Under the pieces are notes generated by a model that ran no database searches, had not been told where the DNA came from, and saw nothing but the letters and a program-made list of their open reading frames with translations. From assembly GCF_019263705.2 (NCBI RefSeq), contig NZ_JADQDK010000001.1:1364001-1428000 (forward strand): a stretch of 64,000 nt of DNA. Reading direction: 5' to 3'. Origin of the DNA: Pseudonocardia abyssalis (GTDB taxonomy: Bacteria; Actinomycetota; Actinomycetes; Mycobacteriales; Pseudonocardiaceae). Positions 18,630 to 27,931 of this stretch are shown piece after piece. Numbering within the stretch: position 1 is the first letter of the stretch; the number at the start of each line of letters is the position of its first letter. The translations under genes and the position numbers were made by a program.

Positions 18630-19203
18630 TCACCTGGGCCCGGTTCCGCGCGTCGACCTTGTGCATGACGTTGTGCAGGTAGGCCTTGACGGTGTTGACC
18701 GACAACCCGAGCTGCTCACCGATCTCGGCGTTGGTGTGGCCCGAGGCGACGAGCCGGAGCACGTCGTACTCGCGCGGGGTGACGACCGCAGGCGCCCCTC
18801 CGGTCGCCGACCCGCGGTAGGTGCCCGTGCGGGACACCTCGCGCAGCGCGTCGCGCAGCGCCGTGCCGGACGCGTCCTTGACCAGCAGCCCGCACGCGCC
18901 GGCGGCCAGCGACGGGGCCACGGCGGCGTGCTCGGGGAACGCGGTGAACAGCAGCACCCGGCTCTGCGGCGACACCGCGCGCAGCCGGGGCACGACGTCG
19001 ACGGCGAGTGCGTCGGGCAGCCGCAGGTCGAGCAGCACGACGTCGGGGCGCTCGCGGGCGCACAGCGCGACGGCCCCGGCGGCGTCGGCCGCGTGCCCGA
19101 CGACGTCGATGTCGCCGTGGCGGGAGAGCTGGGTGACCACTCCGTCGCGGACCACCGGGTGGTCGTCGACGACCAGCACGCGGATCCGGGAGGTGGTCAG
19201 CAC
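18598..19203 (-). CDS. NarL/LuxR-family response regulator
   Basis: The 201-aa regulator starts at GTG 19203, inside the last codons of the sensor kinase (7-base overlap). The receiver has VVDDHPVVRDGV, VVLLDLRLPDA (phosphoacceptor Asp), TAFPEH and LVKDASG. The C-terminal HTH reads VTPREYDVLRLVASGHTNAE followed by LSVNTVKAYLHNVMHKV. It is the third gene of a ligase-kinase-regulator operon and likely controls that operon and/or the divergent linalool-dehydratase-like gene; this target is inferred from position only. Confidence 0.9.
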   Translation of the reverse strand: MLTTSRIRVLVVDDHPVVRDGVVTQLSRHGDIDVVGHAADAAGAVALCARERPDVVLLDLRLPDALAVDVVPRLRAVSPQSRVLLFTAFPEHAAVAPSLAAGACGLLVKDASGTALRDALREVSRTGTYRGSATGGAPAVVTPREYDVLRLVASGHTNAEIGEQLGLSVNTVKAYLHNVMHKVDARNRAQVITRARAHGLL

Positions 19204-20336
19204 GGCAGGTCGATCCGCCAGGTGGTGCCGCCGTCGGGGTCGGACACGACCCGCACCGTGCCGCCGAGGCGCCCGACCGCGTCGGCGGTGCTGGTGAGCC
19301 CGAGGCCGGGCACGTGGTCGGGCGGCAGGCCCACGCCGTCGTCGGTGACGGCGACGACCACGCCGCCCCGCGGTCGCCGCCCCGCGGTGACGACGACGGC
19401 GGACGCCGCGGCGTGCTTCTCCACGTTGAGCAGCGCCTCGCGGACCGCGGCGACCAGCACCTCGTGGCGCGAGCGCGGCAGGTCGGGCGGGACGTCGTCG
19501 AGCACGACCAGCTCGGCGGGGACGCCGGTGCGGTCGGCGAACGCGGTGCAGTCCGCGCGCAGCGCGACCGACAGCGCGAGCGCGGCTGGGGAGGCGCGCA
19601 GGGTCCGCAGCGAGTCGCGCAGCGCCGTGGAGGCCTCGTCCGCCTGGCGCCGCAGCCGTTCCAGCCGGTCGGTGAGCTCCGGGTCGCCGTCGGCGGTCTC
19701 GGCCAGCCCGGCCACGCCGGAGCCGATCGCGAACAGCAGCGCGCCGACGCTGTCGTGCAGCTCGGCGGCGATGCGGCTGCGCTCCTCGTGCACGGCGACC
19801 TCGCGGGCGAGCCGGGCCCGCTCGGCCACCGCGACCGCCAGTGCCGCATGGTCGGCGACGGCGCCCGCCCGCGCGACGGCGCGGTCGCCGAACGCGCCGT
19901 CGGTCCGCGCGCCGACCGCCAGCACCCCCAGCGGGCGGCCGTGGCGCCGGACCGGGACGGCCAGCAGGCGCCGGACGGCCTCGGCCTCGATGTGCCCGTC
20001 GAAGGTGTGGGTGATGTCGGTGGAGCGGAAGTAGTCGTCGACCCAGGCCGGGCCGCCGCTGCCGTGCACCTTGCCGGTGAGCCCGAGTCCGCGCGGGACG
20101 CGCAGGCCGCGCAGCAGGCCCGTCCGGTCGCCGCGGACCCGGCGGAGCACCAGGTACCCGCCGTCCGAGGCGGGCTCGGCCATCCACGCGACGTCGCCGT
20201 CGACGACCAGCAGCCCGAGCGCCGCGTCGAGCGCGGCGCGCCGGTCGAGCAGCTCCACGAGGTCGGCGTGCCCGCGGGCGAGGGGGGCGAGCGCGTCCAT
20301 CCGACCAGTGAACGCCGTAGGGGCCGTCCCCGTCAC
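19197..20336 (-). CDS. GAF-domain sensor histidine kinase (NarX/DegS type)
   Basis: This 379-aa cytosolic kinase has an N-terminal GAF-like domain (about 25-170), HisKA_3 with EERSRIAAELHDSVGALLF (phosphoacceptor His in ELHDS), and a HATPase with LLNVEKHAAA, DDGVGLPPD and GLGLTSTADAVGRLGG. The start taken is GTG 20336, whose GTGA overlaps the stop of the CoA ligase; an in-frame ATG at 20300 would lose 12 residues without harm. There is no membrane segment, so it should sense a cytosolic ligand, perhaps a CoA ester or terpene acid made by the coupled ligase. Confidence 0.85.
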   Translation of the reverse strand: MTGTAPTAFTGRMDALAPLARGHADLVELLDRRAALDAALGLLVVDGDVAWMAEPASDGGYLVLRRVRGDRTGLLRGLRVPRGLGLTGKVHGSGGPAWVDDYFRSTDITHTFDGHIEAEAVRRLLAVPVRRHGRPLGVLAVGARTDGAFGDRAVARAGAVADHAALAVAVAERARLAREVAVHEERSRIAAELHDSVGALLFAIGSGVAGLAETADGDPELTDRLERLRRQADEASTALRDSLRTLRASPAALALSVALRADCTAFADRTGVPAELVVLDDVPPDLPRSRHEVLVAAVREALLNVEKHAAASAVVVTAGRRPRGGVVVAVTDDGVGLPPDHVPGLGLTSTADAVGRLGGTVRVVSDPDGGTTWRIDLPC

Positions 20337-21847
20337 GCGTCGAACTGCTTGATGAGCTCCCGGCGCATGATCTTGCCCGTGGACGTCGCGGGCAGCGCGT
20401 CGACGAACCGCACCGCGCGCGGGCGCTTGTAGGCGGCCAGCGAGCCGCCCGTGAAGGCGATGAGCTCCTCCTCCGTGGCCGTGGCGCCGGGGGCCAGTAC
20501 GACGTAGGCGCAGGCCAGCTCGCCCTTGACGGGGTCGGGCACGGGGCCCGCCGCGACCTGCCCGACCGCCGGGTGCGCGGCCAGCACGCGCTCGATCTCG
20601 GCGGGGTAGACGTTGTAGCCGCCCGTGATGATCATGTCCTTGCGGCGGTCGACGACGAAGACGTGGCCGGTGGCGTCCATCGTCGCGATGTCGCCGGTGT
20701 GCAGCCATCCGTCCGGCTCGATGGCCTCGGCCGTCGCCTCGGGGTTGCCGTGGTAGCCGATCATGACGATCGGGCCGCGGACCATGAGCTCGCCGGGCTC
20801 ACCGCGCGGGGCGTCGCGGGAAGGGTCCTCGAGGTCGCAGACGCGGATCTCGATCCCCGGCAGCGACACCCCGATCGAGCCGGGGACGGGCGGGGAGTGC
20901 AGCGCGTGCGTCGTGCCCAGCCCGGCGACCTCGGTCATGCCCCACAGCTCGATCAGCGGCGCCCCGGAGCGCTCCTCCCACCGCGCGATGGTGGACAGCG
21001 GGATGGTCTGACCGCCGACCGTGCAGCGGGTGAGCGAGGACAGGTCGGCGTCGGCCAGCGACGGCGAGGTGAGCATCGTGGCGTACATCGCGGGCACCCC
21101 CTCGAACATCGTGGCGCGGTGCTCGGTGATCAGCCGCAGGGACCCGGCGGGGTCGAACCGCTCCATGAGCACCACGGTGCCGCCGACGAGGAACGTCCCG
21201 TTGATCACGACGTTGCCGTAGACGTGCGGCGCCGGCAACGCGGTCACGACGACGTCGGCGCTGGTCCGGCCGTGCATCGTGGCGGTCAGCGCGCAGTTGA
21301 GCAGCACCGCCTGCTGGCTCTGCACCGCGCCCTTGGGGTGACCGGTGGTGCCGGAGGTGTAGCCGATCGTCGACGGGGCGCCCGGGTCGACCACGACGTC
21401 GGGGACGGGGCCGTCGCAGGCCAGCACCTCGTCGAACCCGACGGCGCCGGCGGCCTCCCCGAACGCCACGACGGTGACCGGGTCGGGCAGGTCGCGCGTC
21501 AGCCCGACCACCGCGGCGGCCTGCTCGGCGCTGGTGAACACCGCCGCCGCGCCGCAGTCGCGCAGCACGAACGCGAGCTCCTCGGGGGTGAGCATGACGT
21601 TCACCGGGTTCACGACGGCGCCGGCCTTGAGGGCCCCGTGGTAGGTGACGACCCATTCCCACCGGTTCTGCGCGTACAGCGACACCGGCCGGCCCGCGCG
21701 CACCCCGCGGGCGGTCAGCCACGCCGCGACGCGGTCGCTGAGCGCGTCGAGCTCGGCGAAGGTCAGCGTCCGCGTCGCCGTCACCAGCGCGGGTCGTGCA
21801 CCGAACCGCCGCGCCGCCACCCGCAGGATCTCCCCGGGACCGTTCAC
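20333..21847 (-). CDS. AMP-forming acyl-CoA synthetase
   Basis: The 504-aa ligase starts at GTG 21847 with GGAGG upstream. The ANL-superfamily core motifs are STIGYTSGTTGHPKGAV (P-loop), ELWGMTE, GWLHTGD and DRRKDMIITGGYNVYP, and the catalytic lysine is in PATSTGKIMRREL. It activates a carboxylic acid as acyl-AMP and then acyl-CoA; the substrate cannot be read from the sequence. It is divergent from the linalool dehydratase/isomerase-like gene (105 bases) and coupled to a two-component system, suggesting a terpene- or fatty-acid-type catabolic locus. Confidence 0.92.
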   Translation of the reverse strand: MNGPGEILRVAARRFGARPALVTATRTLTFAELDALSDRVAAWLTARGVRAGRPVSLYAQNRWEWVVTYHGALKAGAVVNPVNVMLTPEELAFVLRDCGAAAVFTSAEQAAAVVGLTRDLPDPVTVVAFGEAAGAVGFDEVLACDGPVPDVVVDPGAPSTIGYTSGTTGHPKGAVQSQQAVLLNCALTATMHGRTSADVVVTALPAPHVYGNVVINGTFLVGGTVVLMERFDPAGSLRLITEHRATMFEGVPAMYATMLTSPSLADADLSSLTRCTVGGQTIPLSTIARWEERSGAPLIELWGMTEVAGLGTTHALHSPPVPGSIGVSLPGIEIRVCDLEDPSRDAPRGEPGELMVRGPIVMIGYHGNPEATAEAIEPDGWLHTGDIATMDATGHVFVVDRRKDMIITGGYNVYPAEIERVLAAHPAVGQVAAGPVPDPVKGELACAYVVLAPGATATEEELIAFTGGSLAAYKRPRAVRFVDALPATSTGKIMRRELIKQFDA

Positions 21848-21952
21848 CGTGCACCTCCACCTCGTGTGCGCCGATCACAGCGCACCACGGGCCGCCGCGG
21901 CACACCCGAACGGGCGTGGCGGCGCTGGGTGTCGCGCGTAGCGTCGCCCGCC

Positions 21953-23443
21953 ATGACGACGACGGGGTCGACGACGGGACCGGTACTGACCACCGAGCAG
22001 ATCGGGCACCTGCGGCACTGGGACAACCTGTCCCGGCAGCTGCCGCACGACTGGTCGGGGATGCAGGGCAAGGGCGCGGGCGAGGACGACTTCGGCAGCT
22101 ACCGCTTCCAGCTCGCCTACATGGTCTACGGGCTGGCGCTCGCGCACCGCCACCGCCTGCCCGCAGCACCCGGGGTGTTCCGGCCGACGATCCGGCGCCT
22201 GATCGACAAGCTCCTGATGTCGGACGTGTGGATGTACTGGCGCGACGTCTCCCGCGGCGGGGCGGTCTTCAACGCCCACCTCGCCGACCGGCTGCACGAG
22301 GAGTGGGACCCGGTCGTCCGCGACAACATCATGTACTCCGCCTACGTGCAGTCCTGCGCGCTCCTGCACGACCACCTCTTCGCCGACGACCGCTACGCCG
22401 AGCCCGGGTCGCTGACGTTCCGGCACTGGTCGTTCTTCTGGGGCGGGCAGGAGAAGCGCTTCTCCTACGACCGCGACTCGCTCAACGAGCACCTCTACTG
22501 GCAGATGGTCGAGAACGGCTACGTGGGCGTGGCGTGCGAGCCCAACTGCGTCTTCCAGATCTGCAACCAGCCCGCGATCCTCGGCTTCCGCCTGCACGAC
22601 CTGATCACCGGCGGCTCCCGCGCGGAGGACGTCGTCGCCGGCTACGAGCGGGCGTGGGCCGACTTCGGGCGCCTCGACGCCGCCGGGCACTACAACATGA
22701 TGGTGCTCGAGGACAGCCGCGCCGTGGCCCCGAACGACACCCTCGCCCCCTGGGTCGACGCCTGGTGCGGCGCGCTGATGAACACCTGGAACCGCGACTT
22801 CGTGCACGAGCACTATCCCCGCCAGGTCGCCGAGTTCCTCGTCCCCGGGCCCGACGGCACGCTGTCGGTGCGGTCCGCGCCCGCCCGCAACGTCATGGGG
22901 CAGGACCTGGTCACCGACACCTGCGACACCGGCTGGGTCGCGGCCTGGGCGTCGGAGATGGGGGACCGGGCCACGCTCGACGGCCTGCTCGCCCACGCCG
23001 ACCGGCACATGAGCCCGACCCGGCGTGACGCCGGGCTCGTCTACCCGCGCAACGACACCCCGACCGACGCCGACGGGCGGCGCACCGAGATCGAGCCCAT
23101 GACCGGCAACGTCCTGCTCGGCTACGCCCGCCTCAACGTCCCCGACGGCCTGTGGGGCCTCTACAACCGGCCGTGGGGTCCCGAGCACCACGCGGAGCCC
23201 GCACTGGTGGAGGTCGACCGCGACGTCGAGGTCAGCCGGGCCGAGGTCGTCGACGGGGTGCTGCACGCCCGGCTGCGCCGCGACGCCACCCTGCCCGGCG
23301 ACGGCACGGTCACCCTGGCCCGGCTCGTGCCGGGCACCCGGCTGCACCTGGGTGGCGCGGAGGTGCCGGGCCGCGCCGACGGCGGCCGTACCGTGCTCGA
23401 CGTCCCCGACGGTCCCGCCGTCGACCTGGTCGCCGCGCCGTGA
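21953..23443 (+). CDS. Linalool dehydratase/isomerase family protein
   Basis: The 496-aa protein matches the alpha/alpha-barrel Ldi family. GYVGVACEPNCVFQICNQPA carries Cys195 and Cys204, nine apart like the catalytic Cys171/Cys180 of Castellaniella Ldi, and SYDRDSLNEH and HYNMMVLED are other conserved parts. Ldi interconverts linalool, geraniol and myrcene; the substrate here may differ. Unlike the periplasmic Ldi, no signal peptide is seen, so it should act in the cytosol. A third Cys (199) lies between the catalytic pair. The start is ATG 21953, without a clear ribosome site. It overlaps the SCO1-like gene by GTGA. Confidence 0.85.
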   Translation: MTTTGSTTGPVLTTEQIGHLRHWDNLSRQLPHDWSGMQGKGAGEDDFGSYRFQLAYMVYGLALAHRHRLPAAPGVFRPTIRRLIDKLLMSDVWMYWRDVSRGGAVFNAHLADRLHEEWDPVVRDNIMYSAYVQSCALLHDHLFADDRYAEPGSLTFRHWSFFWGGQEKRFSYDRDSLNEHLYWQMVENGYVGVACEPNCVFQICNQPAILGFRLHDLITGGSRAEDVVAGYERAWADFGRLDAAGHYNMMVLEDSRAVAPNDTLAPWVDAWCGALMNTWNRDFVHEHYPRQVAEFLVPGPDGTLSVRSAPARNVMGQDLVTDTCDTGWVAAWASEMGDRATLDGLLAHADRHMSPTRRDAGLVYPRNDTPTDADGRRTEIEPMTGNVLLGYARLNVPDGLWGLYNRPWGPEHHAEPALVEVDRDVEVSRAEVVDGVLHARLRRDATLPGDGTVTLARLVPGTRLHLGGAEVPGRADGGRTVLDVPDGPAVDLVAAP

Positions 23444-23958
23444 GCGCCCCGCCGATCCGCGCCACGTACTCCCTGGTCGACCACGACGGGACCCCCGTCA
23501 CGGAGCGCACCCACCGCGGCAGCTGGCAGCTCGTGCAGTTCGGCTTCACCGCGTGCCGGGTCGTCTGCCCGCGCGCCCTCACCAAGCTGACGGCGGTGCT
23601 CGACGAGCTCGGGCCCGCCCCGCTGGTCCCGCTCTACGTCACCGTCGATCCCGAGCGCGACGGCCCCGCCGTGCTCAAGGCGTTCCTGACTGCCTCCTAC
23701 CCGTGGTTCACCGGCCTCACCGGCACCGCGGAGCAGGTCGACGCGGCGAAGGAGTCCTTCCGGGTCTTCACCCGGCGGCGGGAGGGTCCCGACGGCTACG
23801 ACGTGCAGCACACCGCCGTGACCTACCTGCTCGACCCGGACGGGCGCCCGGTCCACCACTGGCCCGACACCCGCGGCGCCGAGGAGATGGTGCGCGACCT
23901 GCGGCGCCTGCTGGGCGTCAGCTCCGGCGCCCCACGAACTCCGCCGCCGCCGGGATGA
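23440..23958 (+). CDS. SCO1/SenC-like thioredoxin-fold protein, soluble
   Basis: The 172-aa protein begins at GTG 23440 inside the stop of the Ldi-like gene (GTGA). It has the SCO1 fold: GSWQLVQFGFTACRVVCPRA with the CxxxC copper/redox pair (Cys39, Cys43), VTVDPERDGP, and the distal His124 in QHTAVTYLLDPDGR. SCO proteins normally deliver copper to cytochrome oxidase outside the membrane and carry an anchor; this one starts directly with the domain and has no signal. Coupling to the Ldi-like gene suggests a role there, perhaps thiol redox maintenance of the Cys pair. The C-terminal tail runs into the hydrolase remnant. Confidence 0.85.
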   Translation: MSAPPIRATYSLVDHDGTPVTERTHRGSWQLVQFGFTACRVVCPRALTKLTAVLDELGPAPLVPLYVTVDPERDGPAVLKAFLTASYPWFTGLTGTAEQVDAAKESFRVFTRRREGPDGYDVQHTAVTYLLDPDGRPVHHWPDTRGAEEMVRDLRRLLGVSSGAPRTPPPPG

Positions 23959-24150
23959 CGACCTCCGGGTCGGACGCGCCGAGGAGGCTCCTCCTCGGCG
24001 TCGGCGACGGAGTAGACCGAGTCCGCCGTGCCCTGCAGCCACAGGACCGGGCACCGCACGTCCTCGAGCCGGGCGTGCAGGCCGTCGCGGTCCCGCAGGC
24101 CGACGGTGGCGGTCCGGAGCCGGTGCCGCCCGGCGTCGCCGGAGTAGTTG
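23918..24150 (-). pseudogene. Alpha/beta-hydrolase C-terminal remnant
   Basis: Minus-strand frames give LEDVRCPVLWLQGTADSVYS, the strand and Asp loop before the catalytic His region. In another frame they give ASDPEVVIPAAAEFVGRR, the typical C-terminal helix after that His. The pieces need at least one frameshift and the nucleophile elbow is absent. It overlaps the last codons of the SCO1-like gene. Confidence 0.55.
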
Positions 24151-24464
24151 CCGCACCGAGCACCGCCCCGACGACCCGGCGCGGGTGCTGCACACCAACC
24201 ACCCGCTCGGACCGGAGCGCCGGTGGCGCCCGCCGCGCACCGCGACTCGGTGGCCCGCCTGGCCGCCGTCCGAGCCCGGCTGGGGACGGGCACCCCGGTG
24301 CCGGCCGACCTGCACGACGCCCTGCGGTCCTCCGACGACCCCGCGCAACCACCGGGTCGATGGTCTCGGCGCGGCGCCCGGACGGGCCGGTGAAGACCGG
24401 GGTCAGCCCGGGGCCGCCGAGCGAGGTCCCGTACGCGCACGCGGTGCTGCCGGCAGCGGGGTAG
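24150..24464 (+). pseudogene. C45-family (acyltransferase-like) peptidase remnant
   Basis: Three rightward frames in succession give VLHTNHPLG, DSVARLAAVRARLG plus ADLHDALRSSDDP, and [11 protein letters not shown]. They match in order the C-terminal half of C45 acyl-CoA:6-APA-type hydrolases, where HTNHPL is a conserved motif. Two frameshifts and loss of the N-terminal Cys nucleophile mark it as dead. It lies tail-to-tail with the LysR gene at 24403. Confidence 0.5.
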
Positions 24465-25326
24465 CGGCGAGCATCCCCGCGAGCGGGGCCGACGTGTCGT
24501 CGGGCCGCCAGACCGCGGCGAGGTCGACGCGGTGGGTGGGACCGTCGAGGGGGCGCAGGACGACGCCGACCCGCCCGAGTGCCGCGACCGAGGACGGCAC
24601 GACCGCGAGCCCGATCCCGGCGGCGACGAGGCCGAGGACGGTCTGCATGAGCCACACCCCGCGCTGCGCGACCCGCGGGGTCACGCCGGCGTCGGCGAAC
24701 GCGGCGTCGACGGCGGCGAGCAGGCCCGGGACGTCGTGCTGCTCGGGGAGCACGAACGGCTCGTCGGCGACGTCGGTGAGCGCGACCCGGGACCGGGCGG
24801 CGGCCGGGTGGTGCTCGGGCAGCGCGAGGACCAGTTCCTCGGAGCCGAGCCACCGGTGGGCGAGGTCGGGCTCGGCGTCCGGCAGGTAGAGGACGGCCAG
24901 GTCGAGGCTGCGGTCGCGGACCGCGCGGAGCAGGGCGTCGGGGTCGCGCTCGCGCAGCGTCAGCTCGACGTCGGGGTGCCCGGCGCGGAAGTCGCGCAGC
25001 AGGTCCGACAGGGCGCCGTTGATCGCGGACGGGACGAAGCCCACGGTGAGCCGCCCGACGGAGCCCGCCGCGACGCGACGCACCAGCCTCGCGGTGTCGT
25101 CGAGGTCGGCGAGGAGCCGCCGCGCCTCGGGGAGCAGGGCCTCCCCGGCGGCGGTGAGCCGGACCGCGCGGCGGGACCGGTCGAACAGTTCGGCGCCGAG
25201 GTCCTTCTCCAGCAGGGCGATCTGCTGGCTCAGCGGTGGCTGCGCCATGTGCAGCCGCTCGGCGGCCCGGGTGAAGCTCAGCTCGTCGGCGACCGTGACG
25301 AAGTAGAGGAGCCGCCGGAATCGCAT
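24403..25326 (-). CDS. LysR-family regulator divergent from pcaIJ
   Basis: The 307-aa protein has the LysR HTH ([39 protein letters not shown]) and an effector domain ending in [20 protein letters not shown]. It starts at ATG 25326, inside an inverted repeat (25325-25339) that is probably its own operator. The divergent genes encode beta-ketoadipate CoA-transferase subunits and thiolase, so it is a CatR/PcaQ-like activator of aromatic catabolism by context. It is related to the LysR at 30628 in the HTH region. Confidence 0.88.
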   Translation of the reverse strand: MRFRRLLYFVTVADELSFTRAAERLHMAQPPLSQQIALLEKDLGAELFDRSRRAVRLTAAGEALLPEARRLLADLDDTARLVRRVAAGSVGRLTVGFVPSAINGALSDLLRDFRAGHPDVELTLRERDPDALLRAVRDRSLDLAVLYLPDAEPDLAHRWLGSEELVLALPEHHPAAARSRVALTDVADEPFVLPEQHDVPGLLAAVDAAFADAGVTPRVAQRGVWLMQTVLGLVAAGIGLAVVPSSVAALGRVGVVLRPLDGPTHRVDLAAVWRPDDTSAPLAGMLAATPLPAAPRARTGPRSAAPG

Positions 25327-25339
25327 ATGCACAGCATAT
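25325..25339. promoter_or_regulatory. LysR-type operator
   Basis: ATATGC-ACA-GCATAT is a perfect 6-bp inverted repeat with a T-N11-A inside (T25326, A25338), the core of LysR sites. It overlaps the start codon of the LysR gene and lies about 60 bases upstream of pcaI, fitting autorepression and activation of the divergent operon. Confidence 0.65.
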
Positions 25340-25396
25340 GGGTAGCCACCAAGCAGATGTTGGACATATTGATACCACCCGGGGAGGCTCGGCGGC

Positions 25397-26062
25397 ATGC
25401 CCCTCTCCGTTCTCGACCCCGCCGCCGCGGTGTCCCGCATCCCCGACGGCGCCACCGTCATGGTCGGCGGGTTCGGCCTGGTCGGCGCGCCGCTGACCCT
25501 GATCGACGCCCTGCTGACGCACTCGTCGGTGAAGGACCTGACGGTCGTCAGCAACAACCTCGGCGAGCCCGGCCGCGGGCTGGGCCTGCTACTGCTGGAA
25601 GGGCGCGTCCGCAAGGCCGTCGGCTCCTACTTCACCAGCAACCCCGACGTCGTCGCGGCCTACCAGGAGGACCGGCTGGAGATCGACCTCGTGCCGCAGG
25701 GCACGCTGGCCGAGGCGATCCGGGCCGGGGGAGCGGGCATCGGCGGCTTCTACACCCGCACCGGCTGGGGCACCGCGCTCGGCGAGGGCCGGGACGAACG
25801 GGTGATCCGCGGCGAGCCGCACATCTACCAGGAGAGCCTGCGCGCCGACGTCGCGCTCGTGCGGGCCCGCGCCGCCGACGAGCTCGGCAACCTCGTCTAC
25901 GCCAAGACCGCCCGCAACTTCAACCCCGACATGGCCACCGCCGCCGACCTCGTGATCGCCGAGGTCGACGAGATCGTGCCGGTCGGTGCGCTGGACCCGG
26001 AGGAGATCGTGACCCCGCACCTGTTCGTCGACGTCCTCGTGCTCGCGGGGGGTGCGCGATGA
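25397..26062 (+). CDS. pcaI: 3-oxoadipate/3-oxoacid CoA-transferase subunit A
   Basis: The 221-aa alpha subunit starts at ATG 25397 after GGGGAGG. It shows [41 protein letters not shown] and [20 protein letters not shown], which are family I CoA-transferase A motifs. With subunit B it moves CoA from succinyl-CoA to 3-oxoadipate. It overlaps pcaJ by ATGA, so the two are made in equal amounts. An acetoacetate (ScoA) role cannot be ruled out by sequence, but the thiolase downstream and the nearby ben/cat genes favour the beta-ketoadipate pathway. Confidence 0.9.
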   Translation: MPLSVLDPAAAVSRIPDGATVMVGGFGLVGAPLTLIDALLTHSSVKDLTVVSNNLGEPGRGLGLLLLEGRVRKAVGSYFTSNPDVVAAYQEDRLEIDLVPQGTLAEAIRAGGAGIGGFYTRTGWGTALGEGRDERVIRGEPHIYQESLRADVALVRARAADELGNLVYAKTARNFNPDMATAADLVIAEVDEIVPVGALDPEEIVTPHLFVDVLVLAGGAR

Positions 26063-26706
26063 GCGGGATCCAGGACCGCATCGCCGCCCGCGTCGTGCCG
26101 CACATCCCGCCGGGCGCGGTCGTCAACCTCGGCATCGGCATCCCGACCCTCGTGGCCGACCACCTCCCGGACGGTGCCGCGCACCTGCAGACCGAGAACG
26201 GCCTGCTCGGCGTCGGCCCCACACCCCTGCCCGGCGAGGTCGACCCGGATCTCGTGCACGCGGGCAAGAAGCCCGTCACCGCCCGGCCGGGTGCCTCGTT
26301 CTTCGCGAGCTCCGCGTCGTTCGGGATGATCCGCGGCGGGCACGTCGAGGTCGCGGTGCTCGGCGCCCTGCAGATCGACGCGCAGGGTCGGATCGCGAAC
26401 TGGTCTGTGCCCGGCAAGCCGGTGCTGGGCGTCGGCGGGGCGATGGACCTGCTGGTCGGGGCCCGCACCGTCGTCGTCGCGACCACGCACACCGCGAAGG
26501 ACGGCACGCCGAAGATCGTCGCGGAGTGCTCCTACCCGCTGACGGCGCAGCGCCCGGTCGACGTCGTCGTCACCGACCTGGCGACGTTCTCGGTGCGCGA
26601 CGGCGGGCTGGTCCTGACCGACCTGGCCGACGGCGTGACCCTCGACGAGGTGCGGGCGGCGACCACCGCCCCGTTCGCGGTGGAGCCGGCGGTGTCCCGT
26701 GCGTGA
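26059..26706 (+). CDS. pcaJ: 3-oxoadipate/3-oxoacid CoA-transferase subunit B
   Basis: The 215-aa beta subunit begins at ATG 26059 (4-base overlap with pcaI). The catalytic glutamate lies in [25 protein letters not shown] and [15 protein letters not shown] are further family I transferase motifs. It forms the alpha2beta2 enzyme with PcaI. The thiolase gene starts inside its last codons (8-base overlap), so all three genes are translated in chain. Confidence 0.92.
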   Translation: MSGIQDRIAARVVPHIPPGAVVNLGIGIPTLVADHLPDGAAHLQTENGLLGVGPTPLPGEVDPDLVHAGKKPVTARPGASFFASSASFGMIRGGHVEVAVLGALQIDAQGRIANWSVPGKPVLGVGGAMDLLVGARTVVVATTHTAKDGTPKIVAECSYPLTAQRPVDVVVTDLATFSVRDGGLVLTDLADGVTLDEVRAATTAPFAVEPAVSRA

Positions 26707-27907
26707 GGCCGTGATCTGTGCACCCCTGCGCACCCCCGTCGGCGGGTTCGGCGGCACCCTGCGCACCGTCCCCGCCCACGTCCTCGGCGCCACCGTCGTC
26801 CGCGCGGTGCTGGAGCGCACCGGGCTCGACCCGGCGGCCGTCGACGAGCTGGTCCTGGGCCAGAGCTACCCGACGATGGACGCGCCCGCGGTCGGGCGGG
26901 TCGTCGCGCTCGACGCCGGGCTGCCCGTCACCGTCACCGGTCAGCAGATCGACCGGCGCTGCGGCTCCGGGCTGCAGGCCGTGCTCACCGCCGCGATGCA
27001 GGTGCAGACCGGCGTGAGCGACGTCGTGCTGGCCGGCGGGGTCGAGTCGATGTCGCGGGCGCCCTTCTACTCCTCCGACATGCGCTGGGGCACGCCCGCC
27101 GGGCCCGGTCTGCTGCTGCACGACGCACTGGCCCGCGGGCGGGTCACCGCGGGCGGGGACGACTTCCCCGTGCCCGGCGGGATGCTGGAGACGGCGGAGA
27201 ACCTGCGCCGCGAGTACGGCATCGGCCGCGACGAGCAGGACGAGCTGGCGGTGCGCTCGCACCGCCGGGCCGCGGCGGCGCAGGCCGCCGGGGTGTTCGC
27301 CGACGAGATCGTGCCGGTGACGGTGCCCGGGAAGCGCGGCGACACGGTCGTCGAGACCGACGAGCACATCCGGCCCGACAGCTCCGTGGAGGTCCTGGCG
27401 AAGCTCAGGCCGGTGCTGGGCCGCGACGACCCGGACGCCACGGTCACCGCGGGCAACGCGTCGGGCCAGAACGACGGCGCCGCGGTCTGCGTGGTCACCA
27501 CGCCGGAGCGGGCGGCCGCGCTGGGCCTGCGCCCGCTGGTGCGGCTGGTGTCCTGGGCCGTGGCCGGCGTGCCGCCCGCGACCATGGGCATCGGGCCGGT
27601 CCCGGCCACGTCCCGGGCGCTGGAGCGCGCCGGACTCACCCTCGACGAGATCGACCTGATCGAGCTGAACGAGGCGTTCGCCGCGCAGGTGCTCGCCGTG
27701 ACGCGGGAGTGGAAGCTCGACGACCTGGACCGGGTCAACGTCCACGGCTCCGGCATCTCGCTGGGCCACCCGGTCGGAGCGACGGGCGCCCGCATCCTGG
27801 CGACCCTGAGCCGGGAGATGGTGCGCCGGCGGGCGCGCTACGGACTGGAGACGATGTGCATCGGCGGTGGCCAGGGCCTGGCGGCGGTCTTCGAGCGCAT
27901 CGCGTAG
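26699..27907 (+). CDS. pcaF: Beta-ketoadipyl-CoA thiolase
   Basis: The 402-aa thiolase starts at GTG 26699, overlapping pcaJ. Catalytic residues are Cys88 ([10 protein letters not shown]), the His in [19 protein letters not shown] and the final Cys in [16 protein letters not shown] is the second conserved loop. It splits 3-oxoadipyl-CoA to succinyl-CoA and acetyl-CoA. A general acetyl-CoA acetyltransferase is the alternative; the operon context argues for PcaF. Confidence 0.9.
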   Translation: MREAVICAPLRTPVGGFGGTLRTVPAHVLGATVVRAVLERTGLDPAAVDELVLGQSYPTMDAPAVGRVVALDAGLPVTVTGQQIDRRCGSGLQAVLTAAMQVQTGVSDVVLAGGVESMSRAPFYSSDMRWGTPAGPGLLLHDALARGRVTAGGDDFPVPGGMLETAENLRREYGIGRDEQDELAVRSHRRAAAAQAAGVFADEIVPVTVPGKRGDTVVETDEHIRPDSSVEVLAKLRPVLGRDDPDATVTAGNASGQNDGAAVCVVTTPERAAALGLRPLVRLVSWAVAGVPPATMGIGPVPATSRALERAGLTLDEIDLIELNEAFAAQVLAVTREWKLDDLDRVNVHGSGISLGHPVGATGARILATLSREMVRRRARYGLETMCIGGGQGLAAVFERIA

Positions 27908-27931
27908 CGGCGAGGACGCCGCGGTCCCCCG

